The translations under genes were made by a program, and so were the position numbers. Source: Mytilus edulis (lineage: Eukaryota; Mollusca; Bivalvia; Mytilida; Mytilidae). From it: DNA of 64,000 bases. Below, piece after piece: positions 10,081 through 21,750 of this stretch. The stretch covers positions 40,519,373 to 40,583,372 of the forward strand of contig NC_092350.1 of assembly GCF_963676685.1 (NCBI RefSeq). Direction: 5' to 3'. The notes below the pieces were generated by a model. It was not told where the DNA came from and ran no database searches. It was given only the letters and a program-made list of their open reading frames with translations. Every line of letters begins with the position of its first letter. Position 1 is the stretch's first letter.

Positions 10081-10239
10081 ACAAAACGCATTTGACTAAC
10101 AGGTCGAACAACTGATGTTCTTAAACCCTGCTGACTGCCATTGGCGATTGCCAAATAAAAAATATATATATATTGTTATGCATAATGAATTTACACTGGA
10201 TTTATCTATTTTAGTTCATTAACAAATTATAGTGTTAAT

Positions 10240-10720
10240 AAGTATCTGCAAATGAAAAGGATTTTAAAACATCCACAACAATATGAAAAAACATATGTAA
10301 AATCTTCTAATAAACAAAACTTAACTCGATATAAAAGGAGAAAATACAAAATGACTAGGAAACTATGCAAATGCAAATGTTCTTTTATAATTGAAGGAAG
10401 CACATGATTAGTATATTATTAAGATAAAAAGGTCAAAATATTCAAGCTGGGTTTTTTCACAATTTTTTATTTGGTATAATAAATTGAATCTTTGGGAAGA
10501 ACTGTTTAGTAGTTTAAGATAAGAAAAAAAAAAATAAAGGATGCAATTACAATTAATGAGTTATAGATACAGTGTTTGCAGGTTTCTTGTAACGTATGTC
10601 AAGTTTGTATTATAAGAGACATGAAGTTCTTGCAATTGTCGCGCTTGAGTTCAATTATGAATGGTGGATATCTGTTGGTCAGGCCACGAATAATGATCTG
10701 TGTCTTACATCGGCGATACC
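10240..10720. repeat. second copy of the non-coding block at ~0.72-1.66 kb
   Basis: Words shared in order with 735-1660 include 'gtaaaatcttctaataaac', 'cgatataaaaggag' and, later, 'tttgtattataagagacat' and 'cgcttgagttcaattatg'. The copies are diverged and of different length, and no coding potential is visible in either. This is probably an old segmental or transposon-borne duplication. Confidence 0.45.
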
Positions 10721-10989
10721 TGTAACTTGACATTGCACAAGGTCATGTTTTTCGCTGACTGTTTATGTCTTTACACTACATCCATTGGATGCTTGATGTG
10801 TACGGATTGATTGTTTAGTCTTAGATGCATGATTTTCTTTATTAGTTGTTAGTGGCTTTGAACTAGCTGTCAGATTACTGCGAGTACTCTCAGATCTGTT
10901 CCTAGTGTCTTTTTGTTGTCGGGATGTACAAGTACCCGGCACGTCCACTTGTATTTTTGTTCATCTGATGAGTTAAACCTTTTTCAACT

Positions 10990-11345
10990 GATTTTTATAG
11001 TTCTTCTTATGTTGTACTGTTATACCACTGTCCCAGGTTATATTAGGGGAGGGTTGGGATCCCGCTAACATGTTTAAAACCGCCACATTATTTATGTATG
11101 TGCCTGTCCCAAGTCAGGAGCGTGTAATTCAGTGCATGGTTGTCGTTTGTTTATGTGTTACTTATTTGTTTTTCGTTCATTTTTTTTATATAAATAAGGC
11201 CGTTAGTTTTTGTTTGAATTGTTGGGTTTCGTTTGTTTGCATGTCGAATATATGCGTTCGATTCATCTTCCTTATCCATTTCAAAAGAACATTGTCAGTT
11301 TATAATGTTGTTAAAACAATTGGCGTGTCTGGTTTGCATTTCATG
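10990..11345 (+). repeat. dispersed repeat family A, long 5' copy
   Basis: It contains the 5' half of the family: 'ggggagggttgggatcccgc', 'taacatgtttaaaaccgcc', 'gtgcctgtcccaagtcagga', 'gttgtcgtttgtttatgtg' and 'ataaataaggccgttag'. The open frame that spans it (11070-11501) is a property of the repeat, not a gene. It faces the inverted copy at 12008-12313. Confidence 0.7.
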
Positions 11346-11410
11346 TCAGTGGCGGATCCAGAAATTTTCATAAGTGGGGGCCCACTGACTGACCTAAATC
11401 CGCCTCTGCA
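11346..11410 (+). repeat. short dispersed fragment 'gtggcggatccagaaatttt'
   Basis: The start 'gtggcggatccagaaatttt', a 'gtgggggccc' motif and the end 'ccgcctctg' form a short palindromic-ended module that I recognise as a frequent mussel repeat. It is inserted at the end of the family A copy. Confidence 0.5.
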
Positions 11411-12007
11411 TGTGGTTGATTGCTGGATGTTTAATGTTCTGTGGAAAGTATACCACGCTTTTCACGACGATATTAGCGTTTGCAAAAGGTTTGAAAAGTG
11501 ATTGAGATGACACAAGTTTAGTACTTTTCATTTATTATATCCACACATTCAGGCTTTATAAATATTGAACGAATAAAGGAGGGCGAGTTTGGATTAATTC
11601 TGTCTCCTAGAATAAAGCACCCAACAGGAAAGTCTCAATGTGGGTTAGGTCAAATTGGTCTGACTTGCTATTAAATTATTTTTGGGAATAAGTTACAGAA
11701 ATATAAAGGTGCACTTGATCTATCGTAAAGTTTAGAGTTTTGTGTATTCTTGTTGAAAGTATGAGTGCTACAGCACCAACAAAACTGATAGTTACATAGT
11801 TTTTAAAAGGTACATTTTCTAAATAAAAAAGAAAATAATGAGAAAAAAAGAAACATATACAGCATCAAACAAAAAATCCACGAGAAAAAAAACCAAAATA
11901 ATTATGTGTATACTAAAATTTGTACGATTATACACAAAGAGAAGAAGAACTGCCATGAAAACAAAACAAACCAAAAATAAACCTAATATAAAAAAGAAAT
12001 GACACAG
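11411..12007. other. non-coding spacer between inverted family A copies
   Basis: AT-rich, including an A-rich stretch at 11820-11960. No gene or structured RNA was recognised. The flanking inverted family A copies (10990-11345 and 12008-12313) could pair over this loop. Confidence 0.35.
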
Positions 12008-12313
12008 ACATTAACAACTATAGTTCGTCGTACGGCCTTCAACAATGAGTAAAGCCGATACCGCATAGTCAGCTATAAAAGACCCCGATATGACAATGTA
12101 AAACAATTCAAACGAGAAAACTAACGGCCTTATTTATATAAAAAAAATGAAAGAAAAACAAATATGTAACACATAAACAAACGACAACCATTGAATTACA
12201 GGCTCCTAACTTGGGACAGGCACATTCATAACTAATGTGGCGGGGTTAAACATGTTAGCGGGATCCCAACCCTCCCCTAACCTGGGACCGTGGTATAACA
12301 GTTCAACATAAGA
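12008..12313 (-). repeat. dispersed repeat family A, inverted copy
   Basis: This is the reverse complement of the family. Read on the plus strand it shows 'cgtacggccttcaacaatga', 'ccgcatagtcagctataaa', 'ctaacggccttatttat' and 'gcgggatcccaaccctcccc'. It is close to full length and orients towards the copy at 10990-11345. Confidence 0.72.
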
Positions 12314-14109
12314 AAGAAATAATTACATTATTAATAATAGAACATCTTTTTAGTTAAAGTCATAAGAAACGAGTGACCGGTGAAAAATAATGTTCTTCAA
12401 TTCTTAAACCAATGCATACAAACATCATAAACTTAGTCTTCTGTGCTCCAATTTATCATTTTTTTCGTGTAAACTTCGTATAATCGTCAATTTTTTTTTC
12501 AATCTGTCAGTGTTGTTGTTAAAATATGGCAGGTAATTAAAGTTCGTGTTCTGAAGCCGAAGTTTAACGATTGTCACCTGTTTGTCAACAATTGACGAAA
12601 AATAAACAAAAAAGCATGGAAATTGAGCACGTGTTTAACATGTAAATTCAGATAATAGTTTATTTTAAGGACATCCATGCGTATTGTGGTCACCGGATTT
12701 TTACGAGATGGGTCACACTGAGGTCACCTTGCATACGGAAAATATATCGGGGGAATTGCTTGCTGGAAGGAAGCAATTCAAATAAAGTAAACTTCTTCTA
12801 AATATGAATAAATTAAAGAATTTTCTTCAGAAAAAAGTATATGTACATAAGTTTTACAATGAAAACTATCGATTGAGTTATAAAAAACATATGCATTATT
12901 TTTTTTTGATTTGAGGTTTCTTATGACTTTAACTATTTTTTTTTTCAAATATTTATTTCAATGTTTCCCTTTAGTTATCTTATTAAGTTTGTCAGTTTAG
13001 CTAGAATATAAATCAGTTTTAAAAATTTAAAGTCAAGGAGTGATCATTGTGATTTTAGAGTTGTGGCGACGAAGTTACCACGGATCCGAGGATGTTTTTT
13101 TATTCAAATTATAAGCTAGAGTCGTTGACGCCTAGATTAGTTATTTGCGAAAGACCTTCTTGATCTGATCCTTGTTAAGATTCAAAAAGATTCCTATCCC
13201 CTTCCATTCCAAAATTGTATATTTACCCTTTTTCATATATATTTACTAAAAAATCGAAATGATGTTGTCATGTTTATCAAAATATCTTTTACGATTGCTG
13301 TCCTGGGTCTAAATATTTTATATTCTTTGCCTTAATTTATTGATCAAGTAGATTTTCAACTATTTTGATTAAACCGTAAATTGTATATCATATATTACAT
13401 ATATCAAGTCAATATACTATTTCTACCACTCAAAATGGTCTTACAAAATCCAGAATGTATATATATAATTTTTTTTTTTATGTAAAAGACATTTCAAAGG
13501 CAAGAAGATAACAACCGATAGTCCAAAATTATTGAATAAATGAATGCTCCCTCTTTTCTCGTTACGGCAAGTTACGACACGTTTAAAAGTAAATTTTCGT
13601 TCTTTCGTAAGATGTTGAGAAGTAAGTTTGAATATTTCTACTCAATAAAGTTGACAATGGTATAACTGGAATCGTCGCGTTTGTCATTGATTCTGTTTTA
13701 GTTGTTCTTGAAAGATTCATTTTAGAAAAAAGACCTAAAATTGAAGAATACTTTTATTCTTTACATCAATATTACAAAATATATAAAATGTATGCTCTTT
13801 CTGACGAAAATGAAAAAGAAAAGTCTTGATATGGTCGTAGTTCATTATGAGTCATATCGGAAAGTGAAGCATGTGCATGCAAAAAAAAAGTTACAGGTAA
13901 TAATTGTTTTTTAGTTACAATTTATTGGAGAGTTACACATACAAACTTTTACAATAGTAGAATCAATAACATTAACACATTAAGATAAACGGCTTAAAGA
14001 GTCATTCACTTTAAGATGGACTATAATTTGATCACAAGTTCTTTGTCGGTGTAACACTCGGAAGACACTTGAAATATGACGGAAAGGGATAATCACTATA
14101 GAACATTCG
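12314..14109. other. intergenic, no gene seen
   Basis: AT-rich DNA with homopolymer runs and no credible ORF. The right end (from about 13921) is probably the 3'UTR of the GPCR gene. No dispersed family was identified. Confidence 0.4.
13921..13926 (-). terminator. candidate polyadenylation signal of the GPCR gene
   Basis: AATAAA on the minus strand (TTTATT on plus) lies 184 bp beyond the GPCR stop codon. It is the nearest canonical hexamer, and the call rests on position and motif only. Confidence 0.4.
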
Positions 14110-15309
14110 TCACAGATTATAACTATGACTCTTTTTAAAACAAATAATTTTCTTAAAGATATATCTATAGCCATCCCTAAATCTTCTGTCAATAAATGCA
14201 TATATGATAGGGTTCACTACATTGTTTATGGCGAATGACCTGGATACTATTGGCAACACAGCAGACACAACAGGACCTGGTGCAAACAGGAATTTACCTT
14301 TCAAGGCCGTCAATAAAGATATCGTCAAATGCGGCAGGTAGCTCAAAATGAAGGCGAGACTGACTGCAAATGCGATTTTAGTTAGTTTCTTCGATGCCAT
14401 GTCTTCTTTTGTTGATTTTTTTCTATCTTTGATGGTTGACTTTTTCTTGTTCAATAGTTTCTTTTCACTGTGTTCCTTTTTGTCCTTTTTGTCCTCGAAA
14501 ACCTCATTTTCGTATTGCTGAGAAGTATTTACATGGTGTTGCTCATTGGAAAGTGTTGTATCAGACGTTGACTTAGACGATGACACATTAGAGAATTTCC
14601 GCCTAAACTGGATGTGTACGCAAAGTTTTCGTCCAATTAACGAGTATATAACAATCAACGATACCATACAGATAATGAAAATTAGAAACAATGTTCCACC
14701 GTACACAGTTGGGTATATTGTTTTTGCAAATTGATCCGAAAGCGAGCAATCAAATCCTGTGATATTGAGTTGTCCGAGTTTTACATGTCTTATTCCACTG
14801 ATAAAGAAGTTCGGCCACGAGAACATGAATGATAAACAGACACTAAAAAAGATGATTACCGTAGCATGGTGAGAAGTCATTTGAAGTTTTAATGGCGTAA
14901 ACACACGTCGGTATCGGTCGCCTGATAGTCCCATTAAAATGAAGATCGACGACAGTGCAAAAAGGTTGTTACAGGCGCGAAAAAATTTACATGCCCACAT
15001 GTTGTAAAACGTATATTGAAATCGCATCTCCGTTATCTCAAAAGGCAGAGTTACAGCACAGACAAATAAATCTGAAAGTGCCAGACCAATGATAAATGTA
15101 CGATGAGTACTCTTCTGAAATCTAATAGGATAAACAATTAGAACCAAAACATTGCCTGGTATTCCAATTAACATTAGAAGTACGAGATAGATCATTGGTG
15201 CCAGTCGTCGTAAAGCTTCTTCATCATTGTAATCCTGTAAAGTTTTGTTTAAGTCGAGATCTATTATGTTGGTTACATTAAAATGTGGGATTGCTGTTGA
15301 ATTATCCAT
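14110..15309 (-). CDS. class A (rhodopsin-like) G-protein-coupled receptor
   Basis: This 399-residue single-exon ORF starts at the ATG at 15309. An upstream in-frame TTG at 15324 is not a plausible animal start. The N-terminus carries three N-glycosylation sequons (NST, NVT, NKT) and no signal peptide. TM1 has GIPGN (N1.50), TM2 LALSD (D2.50), TM3 ends in DRY, and TM7 has NPIIY. The Cys before TM3 (WACKF) and the Cys in loop 2 (FDCSL) form the expected disulfide pair. Loop 3 is unusually long, Ser/Lys/Glu-rich and highly charged. TM6 reads FILSYLP where most class A receptors have CWxP. The C-tail has a possible palmitoylation Cys (IICFKK). The layout is that of peptide receptors (cholecystokinin/orexin-type neighbourhood) or lophotrochozoan orphan receptors; the ligand cannot be assigned. 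Confidence 0.9.
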   Translation of the reverse strand: MDNSTAIPHFNVTNIIDLDLNKTLQDYNDEEALRRLAPMIYLVLLMLIGIPGNVLVLIVYPIRFQKSTHRTFIIGLALSDLFVCAVTLPFEITEMRFQYTFYNMWACKFFRACNNLFALSSIFILMGLSGDRYRRVFTPLKLQMTSHHATVIIFFSVCLSFMFSWPNFFISGIRHVKLGQLNITGFDCSLSDQFAKTIYPTVYGGTLFLIFIICMVSLIVIYSLIGRKLCVHIQFRRKFSNVSSSKSTSDTTLSNEQHHVNTSQQYENEVFEDKKDKKEHSEKKLLNKKKSTIKDRKKSTKEDMASKKLTKIAFAVSLAFILSYLPHLTISLLTALKGKFLFAPGPVVSAVLPIVSRSFAINNVVNPIIYAFIDRRFRDGYRYIFKKIICFKKSHSYNL

Positions 15310-15754
15310 GATTTGTGAATACAACTGTACTGTATATACACATGAAATAATATGTCCAAACTGTCACTTAGAATTTTCTTTTCTTGGATATTTCTTTCTT
15401 TTAAGACCACGTTTTAATGTCAAAAAATGTAAATATCTATGAATGGACATACACAAGACTAAGTTAGTATTATCAATTTATGGCGCATTGTCAAACTTAA
15501 AGGCGGATGACAACAATTAAAACAATCCCAAGTGGAAGGATGATAGTTAGAATTAGTAAATTTTCCGATGAGGAAGTCACTTGTTATATGTACGCATTTG
15601 CCATAGTTTGATTATAAAATAAAGGAAATAAATTAAAATTGAATTATCTAGTGTATTTACTGTAGATATTAAAACAATTGAATGAAATTGGCTTTCCAAA
15701 AACACAAGAGTGGAATGTGGCAAATAATACAAAAAGTTTTTATAGAAATATAAT
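15310..15754. other. GPCR upstream region
   Basis: No coding sequence is visible. It probably includes the receptor's 5'UTR and promoter, but no TATA or initiator stands out. Confidence 0.3.
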
Positions 15755-15982
15755 GAACAAGAATGTGTCCCAAGAACACGGATGCCCCACTCGCACCATC
15801 ATTTTCTATGTTCAGTGGATCGTGAAATTGAGGTCAAAACTTTAATTTGGAATTAAAATTCTTCAAAAACTACCTTGACTAAAAACTTTAACCTGAAGCG
15901 AACGGACGCACAGACGGACGGACGAACGGAGGCACAGACCAGAAAACATAATGCCCCTCTACTATCGTAGGTGGGGCATAAA
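15755..15982 (+). repeat. dispersed repeat family C copy, internally deleted
   Basis: It starts 'gaacaagaatgtgtcc' and ends 'aggtggggcataaaaa', with a short (cggacgaa)-type run. The middle 'tcatatcatagggaacatg' block is missing, which makes this copy about 100 bp shorter than the one at 6793. Confidence 0.7.
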
Positions 15983-16334
15983 AACGTCGTTGTATATATA
16001 TATATATCATTTTTGAAACTCAAAATAAAATCTATAACCTTGTTTGTTGTGGAAACATTAAGTTGTCATTTTGTTGTTGCTTGATCATTGGCATACACAT
16101 CTCTCTTTTATCAATCCACTCATGAAACAGTGATATTTGGTCAACAATCCATGAAAATTGGGTCCAGTTTGGGTGCATAGGAACATAAGTGTTCAGACAG
16201 GATAGTGAATGTTTCTATGATTTGTACGAACACTTTTTATCCAGCAATATAAATAGCTGATAATGATCTCTTTCTTACACAACAGCGTACACGCTGAAAT
16301 GTCTTGCCTGTCTTACTGACTATCGAGTTTATGT

Positions 16335-16725
16335 TGAAAGTCTTAAAGATCAAGGTTAAAAGACAAGTATCACATAATCTAAAATATTAAAGAGATTCTT
16401 TACAATGAGGTCAAGATCAGATAAATCCTGTCAGACAAACATGCACTGCTTACAATTTTCCCTTACATCAAATTTATATGACATATAATTTACATGTATC
16501 ACAATAGAAAAAAAGAAGACCAAAACACAAAAGCTAAACATTGACCACTGAAACATGAAAATGAGATCAAGATGAGATAATACCTTACAATTATTAAACA
16601 CATAAAATTTAGCTGACATATTGCTATAATTATTTGAAAAACGGACCAAAACAGAAATATAGTTAACCTGCTGCTTTTAAAGTATCGGAAAAACGGAGCA
16701 GCCATATTTAGGAGTTCAGACAAAA
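16335..16725 (+). repeat. diverged tandem repeat 'aatgaggtcaagatcaga'
   Basis: Two units share 'atgaggtcaagatcag' (near 16405) / 'atgagatcaagatgag' (near 16560) and the following '(g)accaaaac' blocks, with a period of about 155 bp. I recognise the monomer as a widespread mussel repeat. The minus-strand frames here are accidental. Confidence 0.45.
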
Positions 16726-19700
16726 ATTACACTGGATAACACCAATAACATCTATAACATTTTCGTGGTGGTCATTTAGACCATAGACATTCCTTTAGGA
16801 ACCAACTGTGCCGTTCATATGTGTCAACACGTTTTACTTCACTCCGTTATTTAGATGTTGTCCTTTCACTTAATAATTCAAATAGGTGACTATGTTGACT
16901 GCATCTATACTACGTGATAATTATAACAGTTTCAACTAAGTTCGCTTAATAACTTGACCTATATCTAGTAATTTATAATGAATATTAGTTGTGAATCAAC
17001 TTTTAAATTATCCCAATGTGAACTTTTCCTTTCATAACAGCAACATTTCAGCAGCAACTGCATATGCCATGTGGAGAACAGGTTATTCCCGAACTTGTGA
17101 TTCCTATAATAATTTCCTTGATAGAGGGTTACTACTTACAAGAAAGCTATTAAAGTTCAAAAATTTTAAAGTCAAAGTTATTCTCATGAAAATTTACATC
17201 ACCAAGATTTTGGTGGCTATTTCGAAACATGTGTGTCACAGATTACCATAGAAGTTTTTATCTTATTGTCACCTGCCTGTTTTTCTATTACAGAATGAAA
17301 TGTATAACCATATAAGACAAGAAAAATTCACTCCAGTATAAAACGTTTATTATAAGACTTATCTTCCCTCAAATGGTCAAGTTGAAAAATTAATTCTAAA
17401 AATCCAAACATTTGGTATTTGTTTAAACATTGTGGTGTATGGTAGAAATAGTTGTTTGTGTACCAATCTATAGGTTTACACATAAAATGCAAATATGTCT
17501 CAAATTTTGCAGATTTAGGCAAAGATAAAACCAATTATGTACTGCTATTGTACAATCCAATATGGTAGTATACAGTGGATCTACCTAAAGGAAGCTGGAA
17601 AGAAACACAACCTCTGAGAAAAAAAAACTGTCAATCCTAGTCAATTTAGATCGGTTTCAAGCACAACTACCACAAACAAGGTATGAACTCACAATGTCAG
17701 ATTGACAGACAACTGAAAATGAACTACTATGACCACTAAACATCTAAGGTCTCAATTATTCTTGAAAAAAGACAACAGTCAATAATTCTAAGCATAAACT
17801 AAACAAATTGACAACAATAATTTATTTTTATTTTTACTGTGATGAAAATGCATACAAAGCATGTTTGTAATTTCTAAATGAGATCAATATCTTGTATTTA
17901 ATATTATTGTGATAGCACACATTCCCTAATGTGTTCAAAATCATATTATGCAGTAAAATGACTTCTAATAAATAACAACTCATTTATAATGCTTATATGG
18001 ATAAATTTATATTGCTGTATACACACACATATTCTGTTCCTAGATACACATGAGAATGTCAACCCTGGAAAAAAAACTTTTTTTTGAAACAGGAATAGAA
18101 ATAGAAATAGAAAATATGGGACAAAATTGTCAAATTTCATAGCAATGATAAATTTTGATCGTTAACACATACAATTATATTTATAGAACCTTTGATAATG
18201 TCGACCCTTTCATGATTGAACATTTTTTAGATATCAAACATGAAATACAACTATATGCAAATTTTCATGAAAAACATAAAAAGTTCAGCCTTCCATTTTT
18301 AGATATCGATGCAGGTCTTAGGTAAAGAAAATGAACTAAAAACAAGACTTAAAAATCTGGAGTACACATTCTATTGCATAAATAGTATATATATTATCTC
18401 AAACCTTGAATAAATTTACATCAACTTTCTTGTAAGTGGTTGTTAATTTAGTAAAAACATGGCATTTGATGTGTTGAGAACCGTGAGAAAGCCTTCATGA
18501 ATGAGGCTCTATTAGGAAGACATTTACGTAGCAGATAATGTTTATAAATTGCTTCTCTGGCATACAACTAATAATAGGTTGTCTCATACATGTATGGATT
18601 TAGAAACAACATAAATTGCAGCAATTTAAATAATAGTTCATCTTATTCAGTACTGGTGAAACAAACAAACAAACAAACAAAATTGTAAAACCTATCTCAA
18701 TCAAATTAGGAGACTGGATAAAAATAACTATCGGCTACATAAAACAAAACAAAATAAATTGTTTGGTGCTGGTTTTTTGGGGTAAAAAAAGAAATAAATT
18801 TCATGTTTAACACTTTTTTTCTTAATAATTTTTACTCTTTTACTATTTATGTAAATTTCTTTAAAACAAACTTTCAAAAATAATGCTATGTGTAAGTTAT
18901 CACATAACTTGATATGAATTAGTTTATTTCAAAATTCTACAAAATTATACAACAGATCTACGTGCAAAATATTTACAATTCCAATTTGGAATAGTGAGTA
19001 TTCTTATCAATCATTCATAAAGCCTTTAGAATTACATCAGAATGAAACATTAACAATGTAAAGTGTTATAACTTATAAGCAAATGCTATGTGATTTCACT
19101 TATATTCTGGGTTGTTTTTCTTTTTAAATGTTCACCAATAAATTTTTCTAGATACATGTTTCTAAGAAAATTTCAACATAAGAAGCTATTTCAAAATTTT
19201 AAAACCATTTTCTTCTATTATGAATATATAATTTTGAAATTATTTATTTAAAAAAATGATTCATTTGAATTATAAAAAGTTGTAATGCTACTTATAAATT
19301 TGTACTAAAAATCTCATCCTTACTCTCATCTGCAAAAAATCTTTTAATTTAAAAAAAATTATACACGATATATTATTGTCAATCCTGGTACAATGTCTGA
19401 ATAACATGAAAACTTGAATGCAGCACATATAATAAATAACATTTTGACAAAAAAAATATATATTTTAAATCAAGTTAACTAAATTTTAGATATATCTCAT
19501 TAAGGAAACTTTAAGACTACATGGTAGAGAGGGGACAGAAAATACTGAGTGGTCTAAATGAACCAATCAAATGGTTGATTAGTGTTCTGTATGACCACTT
19601 AAATGGTTGACTCAATTTCTTTGTAGAAACCTTGAAATTGCTTCCTTATTTCAAGAATCACTTAACAATATAAGCACCAAAATAAAATAACTAAGTAATA

Positions 19701-20320
19701 ATTGAGATCACAGATTTAGTACCCTTTAAAACAATAAAATAAAATGCTTAACATACTTGTGTAGTATTCTGTTTAAAACTATCATCTCTTTGAAGATTAA
19801 AAATATATCATTTGTAAAATTGGAATGAATGCTAAAAATTAACATTGTATTTGGAATGTAATTACCTGTTAAATGACACACATTACCCATACATCCAATT
19901 AAAACAAAACAAACACACTGTGTAATACTGATATCTCAAGGAAAATGCTGTGTGAAATCTACCTAATTTGCATTTGATTTGAAAAAAATATCTTTCATTT
20001 TAGGCACAAACTATATTTCATTTGCACCAAAATAAAAATTTGCAATTGTGTCAATAATAATTGAAATATGTCTGCATTCTATATATTCAGAAAGATGTAG
20101 GTTAAACATTATATTAAATTAATATATATTTTCAAGTCAATCCTCATATTTTGCTGCACAAAAATTCAATTTTCATACAAAACAATACAGTATCCTTGTA
20201 AACAACTTTTCCACAGCGAAACAATATACAATTGGCAAACTTGGATTTTGCATTGATTACCTATATGGGAATATCACTTTATATATTTACAGACTATCAT
20301 ACTGCATCATATTTTTAGAT
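16726..20320. other. AT-rich intergenic DNA
   Basis: No convincing ORF, RNA gene or paired repeat over 3.6 kb. A (caaa)n run lies at 18661-18681. An AATAAA on the minus strand near 17344 is a possible distal polyadenylation signal for the downstream-oriented LNX gene, but nothing ties it to that transcript. Confidence 0.35.
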
Positions 20321-20505
20321 ATGTACAATGCAACCTGCCTAATGACACACTGGGGAACCAGATAAAATGTCGGATTAAGCAGGGTGTCGGAATACTAAGG
20401 TTTTTTTCTTCAAGGATAGGCATATTTTGGAACCATGAAAATGTGTCAGTTAAAGCAGGATGTTGGAATACTCAGGTGTCGGATTAGGCAGGTTGCACTG
20501 TACTT
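20321..20505. mobile_element. MITE-like element, ~185 bp
   Basis: The left end 'tgtacaatgcaacctgccta' and right end 'taggcaggttgcactgtac' are inverted copies with one mismatch over about 19 bp. Inside, 'gtcggattaagcaggg' and 'gtcggattaggcaggt' repeat the subterminal motif. It has no coding capacity. Confidence 0.7.
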
Positions 20506-21459
20506 TAATTACACAGATCTTCAGAAACAATAGTAAAAAGTTGTATACATTGCCATGCTTATAGGATGCCTCCCTTATTTATTCAAAGTATCAGAAAACA
20601 TAAAACAGATGTCAGACAGATCCAAAAAGCTCTGACAAGTTACAATGCATTACTGTCAAAGTGCTGACCACACATGAAGTCATTCTGTGCAGTGGTTTCA
20701 GAGAAAAATGATAGGAAAATATTCATTCAAACTCAATATATAGGCATTCTAGCTTAAATTGCTTAAGTTCAAAAACAAATAGCAAAAAGGTTTATTCATT
20801 AGTTATCTGCATCAAATGCAAAATGACTTCATATCTTTATTGCTCTTCCATTACCCAAATTTTGAATAATTTTAAGATGCATCCACTTTACATTTTTGTT
20901 TCATTTTTTTTTAGTTAGATGCAGATCTAGAAAAGTGGAAAACAACCATAGTGACAAACATATACAGTTTAACCTTTTTAGGTCAGAGTTATGGCACTTT
21001 GTCTGATTGCATTGTTCACACATTGTGGTAAATATAATGGAATTTTATGCGACTGTCATACAAGAGAGAGGTTTAGCTTACTAATAAACTATGTTTAATA
21101 TATCATTTTCTACAAAAAGAAATGCTTTTTACCAAGTCAGGAATATGACAGTTGTTTTCCATTTTTTTAATGTATTTGTGCTTTCGATTTGCCATTTGTT
21201 GAGGGAAGGCAATTCAAAATTGCATATCCATCATAAGAAGCAATGCATTTTTACTGTACAAAAATAGTGTTCGACACCGGCCTATACTTGTGATTTGAAA
21301 ATAACTTCCCTGGGTCCATGTACCTTCTAATGATACAAGCCTCACAGTGTATGCACAATCATATTACCAATAAAGCCAAATATAGAAGTTAATGGAACAA
21401 AAAAATACCTACATAAAATTTATCTATATTTTTGAAAGATACATGATTAAACAACCATT
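20506..21459. other. AT-rich non-coding DNA
   Basis: Nothing recognisable: no ORF with coding character and no repeat paired within the window. Confidence 0.35.
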
Positions 21460-21750
21460 AAGGCAGCAACCATTTGATTTTCTGGGGGGGGCTATGGTTT
21501 TTTTTTCTGGACAAATTATTTTTTTCGCCTTCGGCGAAAAACAATCTATTTTGTTCACAACAAGTCGAAAGCAATTTTTTTCTTTCAATTTTAGCATTAC
21601 ATATAGTGGCAGCTGAGAGTGAAACAAACAATTTTTTTTTCTCAGAATCAAAAACAAATTATTTTTTTCTCCAAAAACTGGAAACAAACTTTTTTTTCTA
21701 AAAAAAACCATAGCCCCCCCCCCCCCAGAAAATCAAATGGTTGCTGCCTA
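21460..21750. mobile_element. foldback element with long inverted ends
   Basis: The left arm 'aggcagcaaccatttgattt' plus a G8 run is mirrored by a C14 run plus 'aaatcaaatggttgctgcct'. Inner blocks ('ggctatggtttttttt' / 'aaaaaaaccatagcc') extend the pairing, and the centre is a T/A-rich series of 'gaaaacaaa...tttttttc' units. The two short ORFs covering it on both strands reflect the palindrome and are not genes. Confidence 0.78.

Noticed and set aside
11070..11501. 143-residue Cys/Phe-rich ORF
   Set aside because: It lies within a family A copy plus another repeat fragment and is a by-product of repeat composition.
15310..15324. GPCR start at the upstream in-frame codon (15324)
   Set aside because: The codon is TTG; the ATG five codons downstream is the plausible animal start.
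21392..21711. Three overlapping Phe-rich ORFs on both strands
   Set aside because: They translate the arms of the foldback element and its T/A runs.
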